Positions 1 to 9,346 of a stretch of DNA of 40,287 nt are shown one piece after another. The notes beneath the pieces are model-generated. The model was not told the DNA's origin, ran no database searches, and saw only the letters and a list, made by a program, of their open reading frames with translations. The position numbers and the translations under genes were made by a program. The stretch comes from Dimorphilus gyrociliatus. Taxonomy: Eukaryota > Annelida > Polychaeta > Dinophilidae. The DNA lies in NCBI GenBank assembly GCA_904063045.1, contig CAJFCJ010000009.1:1-40287 (forward strand), given 5' to 3'. Positions within the stretch are counted from its first letter, which is position 1; each line of letters begins with the position of its first letter.

Positions 1-710
1 AAGGACGAAAGACTCTACCTATTGTATATAAAGAATAGATACAAAATACCTCGAGCAGGGCAGAAAAAAAGAGTGTAGTCAAGAAAAAGGACAAAAAAAT
101 TCCCTAAAAGTTTTGAAAACGAAAGAATAAATAATAAATAAAATAAATTATTAGAATTAATTTCATAGGCGATTGTGGAACAGATATATCCTAGGTGGAA
201 AAGAAAATTGCCTTTGAGGAAAGCGTCCTATACTTTTGCAAATAAACACGGCAGACTCAATCGTACAGAACGCACATTGTAAGCCCAATAATACACAATG
301 CGCCGACACTTCGATTCAAGAATTTGTTCACGTAGACTTTTTTTTTTAAAATAAAAGTGAATTAAGTGAAACTCTTTTTTTAAACTATAGATAAAAGTAT
401 GTAAATTTATCTATATATTATGTTAAAGGAATGGAGAAAGCTATTCATTTCTTCTTAAAGAATTAAGTTAAAAAGAATAAAGAAAGGTAGCCCTGAGAGA
501 AAAGTCATAGCCTAGTATTTTCTTAGCATTCCTAACAGCAGACAAGCGATTGAATTTCAATAGGGAAAAATATCGTAGCATATAGCCAAAATATATACTT
601 AAAAAAATGAAAGATCAATAAAAGGTAATCGTTGGTGTACAAATTCAACTTTTTAGTTATACACTCATAAGAATAGACTATGTAATAATAATGTAGAAAG
701 AGATGACCTG

Positions 711-829
711 AGAAGAAGAAGAAGAAGAAGAAGAAGAATAAAAAGCACGAATAACAATAAAGACTTGTCAATTTTCTGCTAATAATTCATTATAAATTAC
801 ATATACATATATATATATATATATATATT
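711..829. repeat. GAA triplet run and AT dinucleotide run
   Basis: A (GAA)n tract at 711-738 is followed by an (AT)n tract at about 801-829. The GAA tract, read on the minus strand, creates a Phe-rich spurious ORF. Confidence 0.9.
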
Positions 830-1789
830 CTATTTAGAATCTCTCACTCCAATGAAATAGAATTTGCCTATTAACTATTAAATAAAATAAGTCAAATTTT
901 TCTCTGTTTGCTAATAGGTTATAATAATAAATTTCATATTATAATAGTTTTTCATATTTATATTCCAATACAAATAGATTAATAATTAGTAATAAATATT
1001 TTGCTTATTTTTTTTATTGGAAATTCATTAATAGACTTAATATTTCGCTTTTTTCGGTTTTAATTTTGCAAAAAAAACTACTATTGGCTTTAAAGATATT
1101 AGAGACTAATATATCTTTATATTTGCATATGAGAATTGTGAAAAAAAATTCATCTACTGACCTTGGGATTGAACTCTGTGGACGAAGTATGGAATCGTAG
1201 CCAATAAATACCACAAAAAATTCATTTTAAAATTACTACTATTGGAAAAAATTTAAATTTGCTATCTGAGATTTTTTAATAAACTATGAACAATGTATAC
1301 CTTTTTTTTATCTATCGTCGAAACCACATGCTCACTTCCTTACCGTTTACCGTAGTCAACCTCGTAGCAGCAACAACGCCCCCTGGGAGAAGTTATAAGA
1401 CTCAGACCCGGACAGACAAGTGCAGGCCTGTGACTAAATATAGCCAAATCATTCATGCCTTAAATCTAATTTTTTCATAAATGTGCTCATACTATAAAAA
1501 TTTCAACTATGCTGATCGTTTTATTCTACTAGTTGAATAGTTGAATTTTCATTTAAATAATATCACATTTTTCTATTATAGTTTCAAAGAATAAACTAAC
1601 TTCAGCCTTTAATTTCCTTTTTAAAGACTTGTTACTTATATATCTACTCATTCATAATATCTCTTTTCACCTTTTCCTCCCCTCCTCCGTCAACAAATCT
1701 AAGTTTTATGTTCAAGTTTTTTAAAGAAGAACACTTTTCTCCTTCTTTTTTTGTTTTCTCACTTTATCATCGATAAATAGCTTATGTTG

Positions 1790-1817
1790 CTACTACTACT
1801 ACTTCTTCTTCTTCTTT
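1790..1817. repeat. CTA/CTT triplet run
   Basis: A short compound microsatellite of CTA units followed by CTT units, within pyrimidine-rich intergenic DNA. Confidence 0.85.
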
Positions 1818-2782
1818 TTATAAACTTGTTTATATACTAATGTTTGTGTTTATTTATTATTATTGTATATAAATTAATTAAATGATTTCTGTTTCTTTCT
1901 TCGCCTCCCAGCCCTTTCCTACCATCTATAAATAGATCATAAACTTTTTGAAAGAACTAAAAGACAACTTGCAAAAGACTGTTGGATAAACAAATATAGT
2001 CACTTGGAAGTGAAAAATATAAAAACTAAAAAGTGAAGGTGGTAGAGGAGTATATCAAAACCTAAGAAGTTGGGGGAGGGAGAGAATAGAAGGAGGGTGT
2101 CAAGGGTTTTTAAATTGTATCTAAATCTTTTTTTTTTTTATTAACCACAATCTTGTGTTAAACCTACCCCCTATTCAGCAAAAAGAAGGGCGTATATTTA
2201 TTAAAAAAATGAACCTTTGAAATAGACCTTAGACAGTATTGAACAGTTTATTCATGTGAGATATTGATTACTTATAAATAGAAAGACACAAAATATTAAC
2301 GACTAATAAGTCTCTTTCAAGTGTCTTGGTTAGTGTGGTAAATTTATACTGTTATCCGTTAAGAGACAAATAATATAAAGTCGATCGTAAAACATTGAAG
2401 GTTTTCGGTAAACTGCCTTCAGCGCCGTCTACGAAAAACGACACCCACTCAAGGCTCAATAGGAAATAGACGATGACCTTAAGTGAAAGGTAATTTTGAG
2501 CGAAATATCCTGATATATTATGAAACAAGACTTTAAAATTATTGTAAACCTTCAAGCAGATAATACAGACGAATAAGAAAAGAAGTTGGTAATTTTTTGT
2601 TTGTTTTAAGAGAAGATAATCCTATTCTCAGGAATAATATTTAATATCTTTTGTAACCTATTCTTTGTATAGTTAATTAAAAATCTATATTAGACTATTA
2701 CGATTCTTTAAATCTCTTCTATTGTTTTATCCCTTTAATGCTAACTATTTCAATATCCACAGAAAATAGGCCTGCATTAAAT

Positions 2783-5030
2783 ATGAAAACCCTTGTGATT
2801 TTCTTCTTCTGCTTAATGCCTACACTTCTTCTCGCTCAACCAGCATGTGATAGTAAGTTTTTTATACAAATTTTCTTACAAGTCTTTTTTAATAATAGAT
2901 TCTTATCGATACTGAAAATAGAAAATTGTTATTTCCTTGTTCAGAGTGCAACTACAGCATATATCTTTATTTTATGTTACAGCTAATCCTCTGATAGAAT
3001 TGAATACTCCATTTCAAACTTGGGGCCATGCTTTAATTAATAGGGATAGATTTAATAGAGAAGTCTCTAGGCGATCTTGGATTGATTATAAACTACCTAT
3101 ACCACCAGGAATTTTACGTTCTTTTAAATTTTACTTTCATGAAGACTTCCAGGGGGCTTTTGACGTTAAGTTTCAGGTAAAAAGAAACTATTCAAGACAC
3201 ATGCATACTTTTTCTCACAGGCCTTCAGTTTTTTTATTAAAAGATCCCTTTCTTGCTTTTTAATCGACAACTTATTTACTTTTTTCTCTCAGATTTGGTC
3301 CGGTCTGTCACCAACTGGCTATGAGTTTACATTAGAATTTGAATACGAAGCTAAAGTATCAAAACCTAGTACTAATATAGCTGTTATAAATGAAGTTGCC
3401 GCCTTCAATTTTACTATACCTCTCAATGCCAGAATTGGTTGGACCCTATTGGATGACAAAGAGGCTATCTCTTATAGTTTTTGTGATAACTTCAATTTAC
3501 TATTTAGACAAATTCGAGATGGACAGGATCCGATACCGGGACAAAGTTACGAGTTCGCTGGCTTTCCTTTCCCAGGAATGTATTCTATCGCAGTTGAATT
3601 GGATACGAGTAAGTTTGATAAAAGTTTAATTTTTAACATAAGTGACGCATTGTTAACATTTTAACAAAGGACTTTACTCGGGGAGTGGATCTCGTGGACC
3701 TCCCGGTGCAACTGGGCCTAAGGGAGATCGAGGTGAACAAGGATCTCAAGGAGAAGCAGGTGCAAGAGGAAATGCTGGTCAACAGGGCGAACGTGGACCT
3801 AGAGGAGATACCGGTAGTGTTGGACCGACTGGATCAAAAGGTCAAAAAGGAGAAGCTGGGTCTTCTAGTGGTGAGGGTAGTGTTGGTGCTACAGGTCCGC
3901 AAGGCTTTACTGGACAACAAGGTCCGGAGGGTCCAATTGGACCTGCTGGTCCTACAGGCCCAAAAGGAGAGAATGGAAATGATGGGCTGAATGGTGTAAA
4001 GGGTCAAAAAGGAGAACCTGGATCTTCCAATGGTGAGGGTGGTGTTGGTGCTACAGGCCCACCAGGTTCAACTGGGCAACGAGGTCCGATTGGTCCAAAA
4101 GGGGACAAAGGAGATATCGGAGTTAAAGGAGACAAAGGGGACTCAGGTAGCCAGGGAGATACAGGGTTCATTGGCCCAAAGGGTAGTAAGGGTAACAATG
4201 GCTTTGATGGCTCTAAAGGAGAACGGGGCGCAAGGGGGCCAACAGGCCCAATGGGGCCAATTGGACCACCCGGAACAGGGGGTGGAACTAGCGATGTTGA
4301 TGAATGCCAGACAAACACTCATACATGTGTCGCACCAGCAAAGTGCTCCAATACGATCGGAAGCTACGTTTGTCAATGCGAAGATGGATACTCATTGAGT
4401 TCCAATGGGAGATCTTGCAGAAATCGCGTCGAATGTGATACGAATAACGGCGGATGCGAGCACATATGTTCCGACAACGAAGGTTGCTTAGTAATATTTA
4501 TAAATAGAACTATATAATCCTTTCTCACTACTAAACTAATTCCTATTCATACAAAAATTTAGGGAGTTACAAATGTTCTTGTAGAGGAGGTTATTCATTA
4601 TCTGACAATTCTCACTCGTGTCATGACATAAACGAATGCGTAACAACGGCAAACCCCTGTGCATCCGGCGCTTGTGTAAATACGCCAGGTTCCTATATAT
4701 GCGTTAATGTACAATTAAAAAAAGACCGTACGTATAATTTTGTCTTTAAAAAAAAGATACAAACAAAATACCATTTACTTTGTTTCTTCACTTATAGCCC
4801 TAGTATCAGTGGATGAAAATTCTGGTACCCGAGCAACCTCCGTTCCTCATGTGTACACTGCCTGGACTTCAATATTAACAGTCGTTCTATTTTTAACTAT
4901 AGCCATAAGTTGTAAACGTTGGCGGCTGGATTACTGCAGACGTTCGAAGGAGACATCGAACGAAATGGACAATTTGGATAACATAAGTATTCCTTCTATC
5001 GGTCCATCTATTTCCTCTATGAAGCTTTAA
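2783..5030 (+). CDS. Collagen-like/EGF single-pass (type I) membrane protein
   Basis: Exons 2783-2852, 2983-3176, 3293-3608, 3670-4482, 4563-4727 and 4798-5030 join in frame to 596 aa. The start is chosen because it opens directly on a hydrophobic signal peptide ([20 protein letters not shown]); an upstream in-frame ATG at 2738 would precede the splice-acceptor-like AG at 2761-2762. Residues about 25-195 form an unrecognised globular domain. Residues about 198-395 are Gly-X-Y collagen repeats with two short interruptions. Two EGF modules follow (the first is the calcium-binding DVDEC type), then a shortened third (DINEC). A transmembrane helix lies near residues 541-560, with a basic tail of about 36 aa. 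Most known membrane collagens are type II; a signal peptide plus a C-terminal helix predicts type I here, which is inference. It is probably a cell-surface or matrix-contact protein and no orthologue is recognised. A possible AATAAA lies at 5205-5210. Confidence 0.87.
3840..4061 (+). repeat. Duplicated collagen cassette inside exon 4
   Basis: The segments 3840-3899 and 4002-4061 are close copies. Both encode GQKGE(A/P)GSS followed by a GEG(S/G)VGATGP stretch, including the same break in Gly-X-Y periodicity. They are spaced 162 bp apart (54 codons), so the intervening collagen stretch was probably duplicated as a unit. Confidence 0.8.
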
Positions 5031-5372
5031 AGATAAATTCCCAAAAATATAGAAAGAATGAAGATAGAATCAAACAGATATATGCAATTTCTCATGTTTT
5101 TTTCATAAAAATGTCACATATATATATACTCTAGGTGTATATTTATTTAACAAGTCTAAGTATTGCATTACTTTCATGCCGTATTCACAGACATAGGCCT
5201 ATAGAATAAACGGTTGAAATTAGTGATAGAATAAAGTTTTGATAGCCTTTATTTATTGAACGATATCGAAAGAAATACGATTTTCCGATTAATTTTTTAG
5301 AAATTTTCTGTAAATTCGTAAGAAAAATGTTATATGAAATGTTTATATACGAGTTTTGAGACTCTTGTAATC
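5031..5372. other. 3' UTR of collagen gene and upstream region of SRP RNA
   Basis: AT-rich with no gene. AATAAA at 5205-5210 is the likely poly(A) signal of the collagen gene. A TATATA element at about 5344-5349 sits some 25-30 nt before the predicted SRP RNA start. That fits the upstream TATA-like element seen at many invertebrate 7SL genes. Confidence 0.55.
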
Positions 5373-5676
5373 GGCTGGGAGTGTGGCGTACTCCTGTAAT
5401 CCGTGCGACATCGGAGGCCGGAGTGCGGAACGATTTGAGATCGGGGTTCCTAGCAGGCAGTGTTCTATGTCGATCAGACGTCCGAACTAAGCTCAGCATC
5501 GGCATGGAGTGATTGGCGGAGGCCAGTTACCCCAGGTCGTCTAAGGAGGGAGGAATCGATCGAGGCCGGAAACGGAGCAGATAAAACTCCCCGTGTTGAA
5601 CAGTAGTCGGATCGCGACTGTGAATAGGCACTGTCTGTTAGCCCGGTTAATATAGTCGGACCTCAGTCCGTCTTTT
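5373..5676 (+). ncRNA. SRP RNA: Signal recognition particle RNA (7SL)
   Basis: This is a GC-richer island in AT-rich DNA whose sequence aligns by eye over its whole length with metazoan 7SL RNA. The start resembles the Alu domain (GGCTGGGAGTGTGGCG then CCTGTAATCC). The middle carries ATGTCGATCAGACGTCCGAA then CTAAGCTCAGCATC, matching the conserved ACTAAG...GGCATC block. The S domain has CTAAGGAGGG, the helix-8 hairpin GGCCGGAAACGGAGCAG with its GGAA tetraloop at 5568-5571, then AACAGTAGTCGGATCGC and TGTGAATAGGCACTG. The length, about 304 nt, is close to the roughly 300 nt of vertebrate 7SL. It ends in a T run, as expected for RNA polymerase III. The product is the scaffold of the particle that targets secretory proteins to the ER. 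The exact 5' end is uncertain by 1-3 nt. Confidence 0.96.
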
Positions 5677-5677
5677 T
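5673..5677 (+). terminator. RNA polymerase III terminator of SRP RNA
   Basis: TTTTT immediately follows the terminal GTC of the SRP RNA. A longer T-rich tract (5680-5703) provides back-up termination. Confidence 0.85.
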
Positions 5678-5932
5678 GTTTTTTTTTTCTTTTTTTCTTT
5701 TCTATTAGGATTTCCTTCGACTTTGGAAGCAAAATATTTTGGTAAAACCCTGAATTTTGGTTTAGACTTATTTATTAGAAAGAAAAATTTTCTTTCTAAT
5801 AGGTGGCGCTAGTAACTTCCGTTTCCACGTCATATTAGCGGTCGCTAAAATACCACATATACACTTTTTTTGAGAATATAATAATTAGTAATTGAATTAT
5901 TTCATTAGGAAGTTTATCATACAGTGGGCAAA
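5677..5932. promoter_or_regulatory. Intergenic region with SEC22 promoter and a 29-bp palindrome
   Basis: Between the SRP RNA terminator and the SEC22 start codon. It contains a near-perfect palindrome at 5773-5801 (14-bp arms around a single A) and, directly after it, GGTGGCGCTAGT. A CAGT initiator-like motif, which can also be read as an acceptor-like AG, lies about 10 nt before the ATG. Confidence 0.5.
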
Positions 5933-6864
5933 ATGGTTTTGATAACTATGATAGCAAGACTTCAAGACGGTTTATTGTTATCAGCGTCTATACCTGAGGA
6001 TGAACAAGTAAGATTAACTAAAATATCCGTTTTGTGTTTGTTTCTTAATTTCGTTTATTTATTTATTCCAATTTCAGGCTGGTAGAAATTTAGTTGAATA
6101 CCAAAATCAAGCTAAACAACTTTTTAAGAGAATGAATGATACTTCTCCACATAGAGGAAGCTTACAAACTGGTGAACACTTATTCCAGTTTGTATTTAAG
6201 CGATGTTTTTGAAGTTTAAACTTATCTACTTTTTTTTATTTGTTATAACAGTTATCTAATTGAAAGAAATGTGGTCTATCTATGTTTAGCGACTATAGCA
6301 TTCTCTAAAAGATTAGCCTTTTCCTACTTAGAGGAGATACAGAGTAAATTTGCCTCCGAGTATGGACACAAAATACCATACGTTACCAGACCGTATCATT
6401 TTATTGAATTCGGTATATTACGTAACAATCATTAATATATGATTTATAAATCTAATCTCTTTGTTGTACATAAAAAACACAGATAATGTTATGAAAGATT
6501 GTAGAAAAGTTTACATGGACTCTAGGTCGAGGCCTCAATTAAACCAGGTCCAGCACGACTTGAAAGAAGTTCAACAAATTATGGTTCAGAATATTGATGA
6601 TGTTTTAAGTAGAGGAGAAGCCTTATCAGGTGAATAATAATAATAAAAGTCAAATGTTTGCAATTTTGCTTTATTTTTGTTTATAATTTTTTGTTTGTAT
6701 TGTTTACAGCCTTGGATGAGAAAGCAATGAACTTGGCTGAAATTTCTCATAAATATAAATCGAAGGCTAATAAATTGAACTTGAATTCAACCTACACAAA
6801 GATTGCAGCGGTTGTTGTAGTTTTTTTCGTTTTCATATTAATTATTCGATTTTGGTTATTCTAA
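5933..6864 (+). CDS. SEC22B: Vesicle-trafficking SNARE SEC22
   Basis: Exons 5933-6007, 6078-6187, 6252-6412, 6483-6629 and 6710-6864 give 215 aa, the same length as human SEC22B. The N-terminal longin domain starts MVLITMIARLQDGLLL; the motifs KRLAFSYLE and RPYHFIEF match the family closely. The R-SNARE helix (about residues 135-190) carries NIDDVLSRGEALSALDEKA with the zero-layer Arg, and a C-terminal membrane anchor (IAAVVVVFFVFILIIRFW) ends the protein. Members act in ER-Golgi transport and at ER-plasma-membrane contacts, pairing with syntaxin-5-type or syntaxin-18-type SNAREs. Exon 2 uses a weak GTTTGT donor, chosen because it alone restores the HYLIE reading. The vertebrate paralogue distinction (22A/B/C) may not apply in this organism. 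Confidence 0.97.
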
Positions 6865-6895
6865 TTGCTTTATCATATTCTATTCATTGATCATA

Positions 6896-6901
6896 AATAA
6901 A
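6896..6901 (+). terminator. Poly(A) signal AATAAA of SEC22
   Basis: Canonical hexamer 32 nt after the SEC22 stop codon. Confidence 0.75.
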
Positions 6902-7042
6902 TATTTCTTTTTGAGTCTAGTCATTTAAAGGAAACCTCAAGATATGCGCTTTTACAAAACGTTTTCAAAGGGCAAAAAAACATATCTCCAATGTTAAGAA
7001 TATTTTACTAAGGGTTCAACTTTCCGAAAGTTGACTTGTGTG

Positions 7043-7174
7043 TGACGTAGTATTTTCGTTTAAATGACGTAGAAGGGAAATCTCTTATTATTATTCATAA
7101 AAGTAGATCGATTCGTTCTAAGTAGAATATATTCTTGGTGATAACCAGGTCATTTATCAACCCTGGATTGATAA
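7043..7174. promoter_or_regulatory. Putative enhancer cluster: paired CRE-like and GATA sites
   Basis: TGACGTAG occurs twice 22 bp apart (7043-7050 and 7065-7072). GTGATAACC at 7138-7146 is followed by TTATCAA (7154-7160) and its inverted copy TTGATAA (7168-7174), separated by CCCTGGA. These are motif matches only; function is inferred. Confidence 0.35.
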
Positions 7175-8663
7175 TAGCTAGCGCTCTGTTTGAGAACTAG
7201 AAATAGGAAAAAAAAATACCTACCGTCTGGTCTGTTTCTAAAGGCCTATTATTCCTTTAATAAATTGATTAGCATATGTTTGGAAGCTACAATTGAGTAC
7301 TACTGGTATGAATATAGAACATTTTTATAATGCAAAAGTTTATCCTTAAATGGCCTTTTTCTTTCTTTCAGCATAAAGGAATTAATAACAAAAGAATTCT
7401 TTCTCGTTAAACATTAGACATAGTTGCTGTAGTTTCTTAATCATGCAATCAATTACTGCTTATTCGATATTATAGTTAAATCGAAACGAACCATACTATT
7501 TCAAAAGATCATAAATTTTTCCCACCAAAGTTTTAGTTTAACTTTTTCTGTTTACAAATTCCACTAACAAACCAGTTATTTTAAAATACACTGAACTAGC
7601 TCACCTTTAACAGTTTTTTATGGATTTATGCATATTCTTTTATAAACTTTCATACTTACTTGTTATTTATAAATTATGCATAGTACGATTATTAAAAGCA
7701 ACTTCTGCAAACTTTATATGCTTTGTACAAGTTTGTTTTCACTGCTTATTTTATCTATTTAAATATATATATATACAGTATATATAGATATATATAAAGT
7801 GAATAAGGTGTCATAATTCTACAGAGAAAGAATATATCATCTTTTACCAAGAAAAGGAGTGTCCACAATAAGGAAAATGCAGCAATAAATAACAAAATCT
7901 TTGATATATACATTTAATAACTATTACACGGTCTAATAAGTGCTTAGGCTGTATAGGATCTTAAATCCTTAAGCTTGGTATTCTGCTTAGTATTATTCTT
8001 TTCGTATGTGAAAACTTCTCATTCTTCTCATATATAAAACTTTTTTTCAACAGTTTACAGACGATATGACAGGCACTACCTGCTCCATCTGTTGGATTTT
8101 TTCAAAACTGTTCAATCAAATATTATTTTAATTATATTCAAACAAATATATACATACGATTTAGGGTTATATACATATAAAATGCTGCAATTCCTTGTAC
8201 GTATAGATCTATTGTATTCCTATTTTGTAAGTATAATACGTAATTTGTAATATAGTTTTTCTTTTTAAAGTCCATATCGATTTGAATCTTTCTTACGTAA
8301 AACTTTAATGGTTTAAGGATCAAAAGGTAATCTTAAGTCAAACATTTCCTTGCCCTTTTATATAATAAATTAGTCGAAAAAGAATAAAGCAATTCACTGA
8401 TACTACAAATACTGTTAATCGATTATCTCATCTTTCATCATCAAACTATTGATAGGAATGTTTAAATTGCGAAATATATTAGGACCGAAGGGGTTGAGAT
8501 GAAGAGGAAAAGCGATATAACCATAATTCAAATTTTTATACTTAGAAAGTAGAATTTAGTTCAACAATAGATATTTCATTCTTATCCTACGTCATTAACA
8601 GAATAGCTATTTATAGATATATAATATCTCTATAAATAAGTATTTGCTTGTGCAAATGATATT

Positions 8664-8694
8664 GCACACACACACATATATATATATATATATG
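8664..8694. repeat. CA/TA compound microsatellite
   Basis: A run of CA units followed by TA units, in intergenic DNA. Confidence 0.85.
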
Positions 8695-8944
8695 TATGTA
8701 TTTATGAATAAATTGTCTAATTTTAGAAAGAAAGTTTTTCGAATATCTATCTATAGTTCAATCTATTTCATTGTGTCACTATTTAAATAGTCAAAAAAAT
8801 TCAATAAACTATATATATATTTATATAAATTCATTAAATAACTTCTTTTTTATATGTTAAATCAATAAAAAGGAATTTAAAAAGATTTTAGCAGTTTAAT
8901 AAAAAGATTGTTTTAAAATAAAGAGAAAGGGAGAAGACAAAGGG

Positions 8945-9003
8945 TAAGAGAGAGAGACAGACAGAGACAGACAGACTATATACACACAAACAGAGAAAGA
9001 GAG
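8945..9003. repeat. GA/GACA-rich simple repeat
   Basis: Purine-rich tract of GAGA and ACAG units about 350-400 bp upstream of the receptor start codon. It could bind GAGA-type factors, but this is not shown. Confidence 0.75.
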
Positions 9004-9346
9004 TACAATTATGATCATGCTAAAAAGTAAATGAAATTCCACAACATTTTTTCTCTATTATACTTTGATATTCATTGATAAAATAGTTATGGAATGAAAG
9101 ATAATATTAACAGATTTTTTCGTACGCTTTATAAATTTTCATTGGAGCGTAGCGAAATATATTTGGCGAATATGAGTCAGGTCTATCACTCACGCCCAAT
9201 ACAAGCCTTGTTCCACCCTACACGAGAAAGGCCAAAACTTAATATCGGAACTAAGATAGTTTTACATTATCGCCTTTGATGACATTTTTGAGCATTTATG
9301 TACAAGAAAAATATATTGAATTGATTGGTGCTGGTAACCTTTGACT

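Larger units (their letters stand above)
1..2782. other. Intergenic/5' flank, repeat-rich, no supported gene
   Basis: No open frame here looks like a conserved protein. The stretch holds a GAA triplet run (711-738), an AT dinucleotide run (about 801-829), a CTA/CTT run (1790-1817) and purine- or pyrimidine-rich tracts. Just before the collagen-gene ATG there is a textbook 3' splice site: a CTAAC branch-like motif about 18 nt upstream of an AG at 2761-2762. This implies that the leader of that gene is itself spliced. Its upstream non-coding exon, if there is one, would lie somewhere in this flank; I could not locate it. A short antisense open stretch near 240-345 is too short to call. Confidence 0.6.
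6902..9346. other. 2.4-kb intergenic region, probable regulatory DNA of the downstream receptor gene
   Basis: No coding gene or RNA gene is supported. The left part (about 7020-7180) is less AT-biased and carries two identical TGACGTAG motifs (7043-7050, 7065-7072) and three GATA-type sites, two of them in a hairpin (7154-7174). The middle is AT-rich with TA-rich repeats near 7760-7795 and a CA/TA microsatellite (8664-8694). The right part has GA/GACA-rich repeats (8945-9003) and a TCACGCCCA box (9190-9198) about 150 bp before the receptor ATG. Transcription start sites could not be fixed. Confidence 0.55.

Noticed and set aside
240-345. Short antisense open stretch that could be an exon of a gene to the left
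   Set aside because: Only about 45 codons, with no clear splice sites or similarity. It could be real only if transcripts show it.
532-771. Minus-strand Phe-rich ORF
   Set aside because: The Phe run is just the GAA microsatellite read in reverse; there is no other coding support.
3685-4398. Two plus-strand ORFs (3685-3990 and 4030-4398) and a Pro-rich antisense ORF (4004-4318)
   Set aside because: They are out-of-frame or antisense shadows of the collagen exon; the true frame gives clean Gly-X-Y repeats followed by EGF modules.
5185-5732. Antisense ORFs across the SRP RNA
   Set aside because: They overlap a structured RNA with strong 7SL similarity and have no recognisable protein features.
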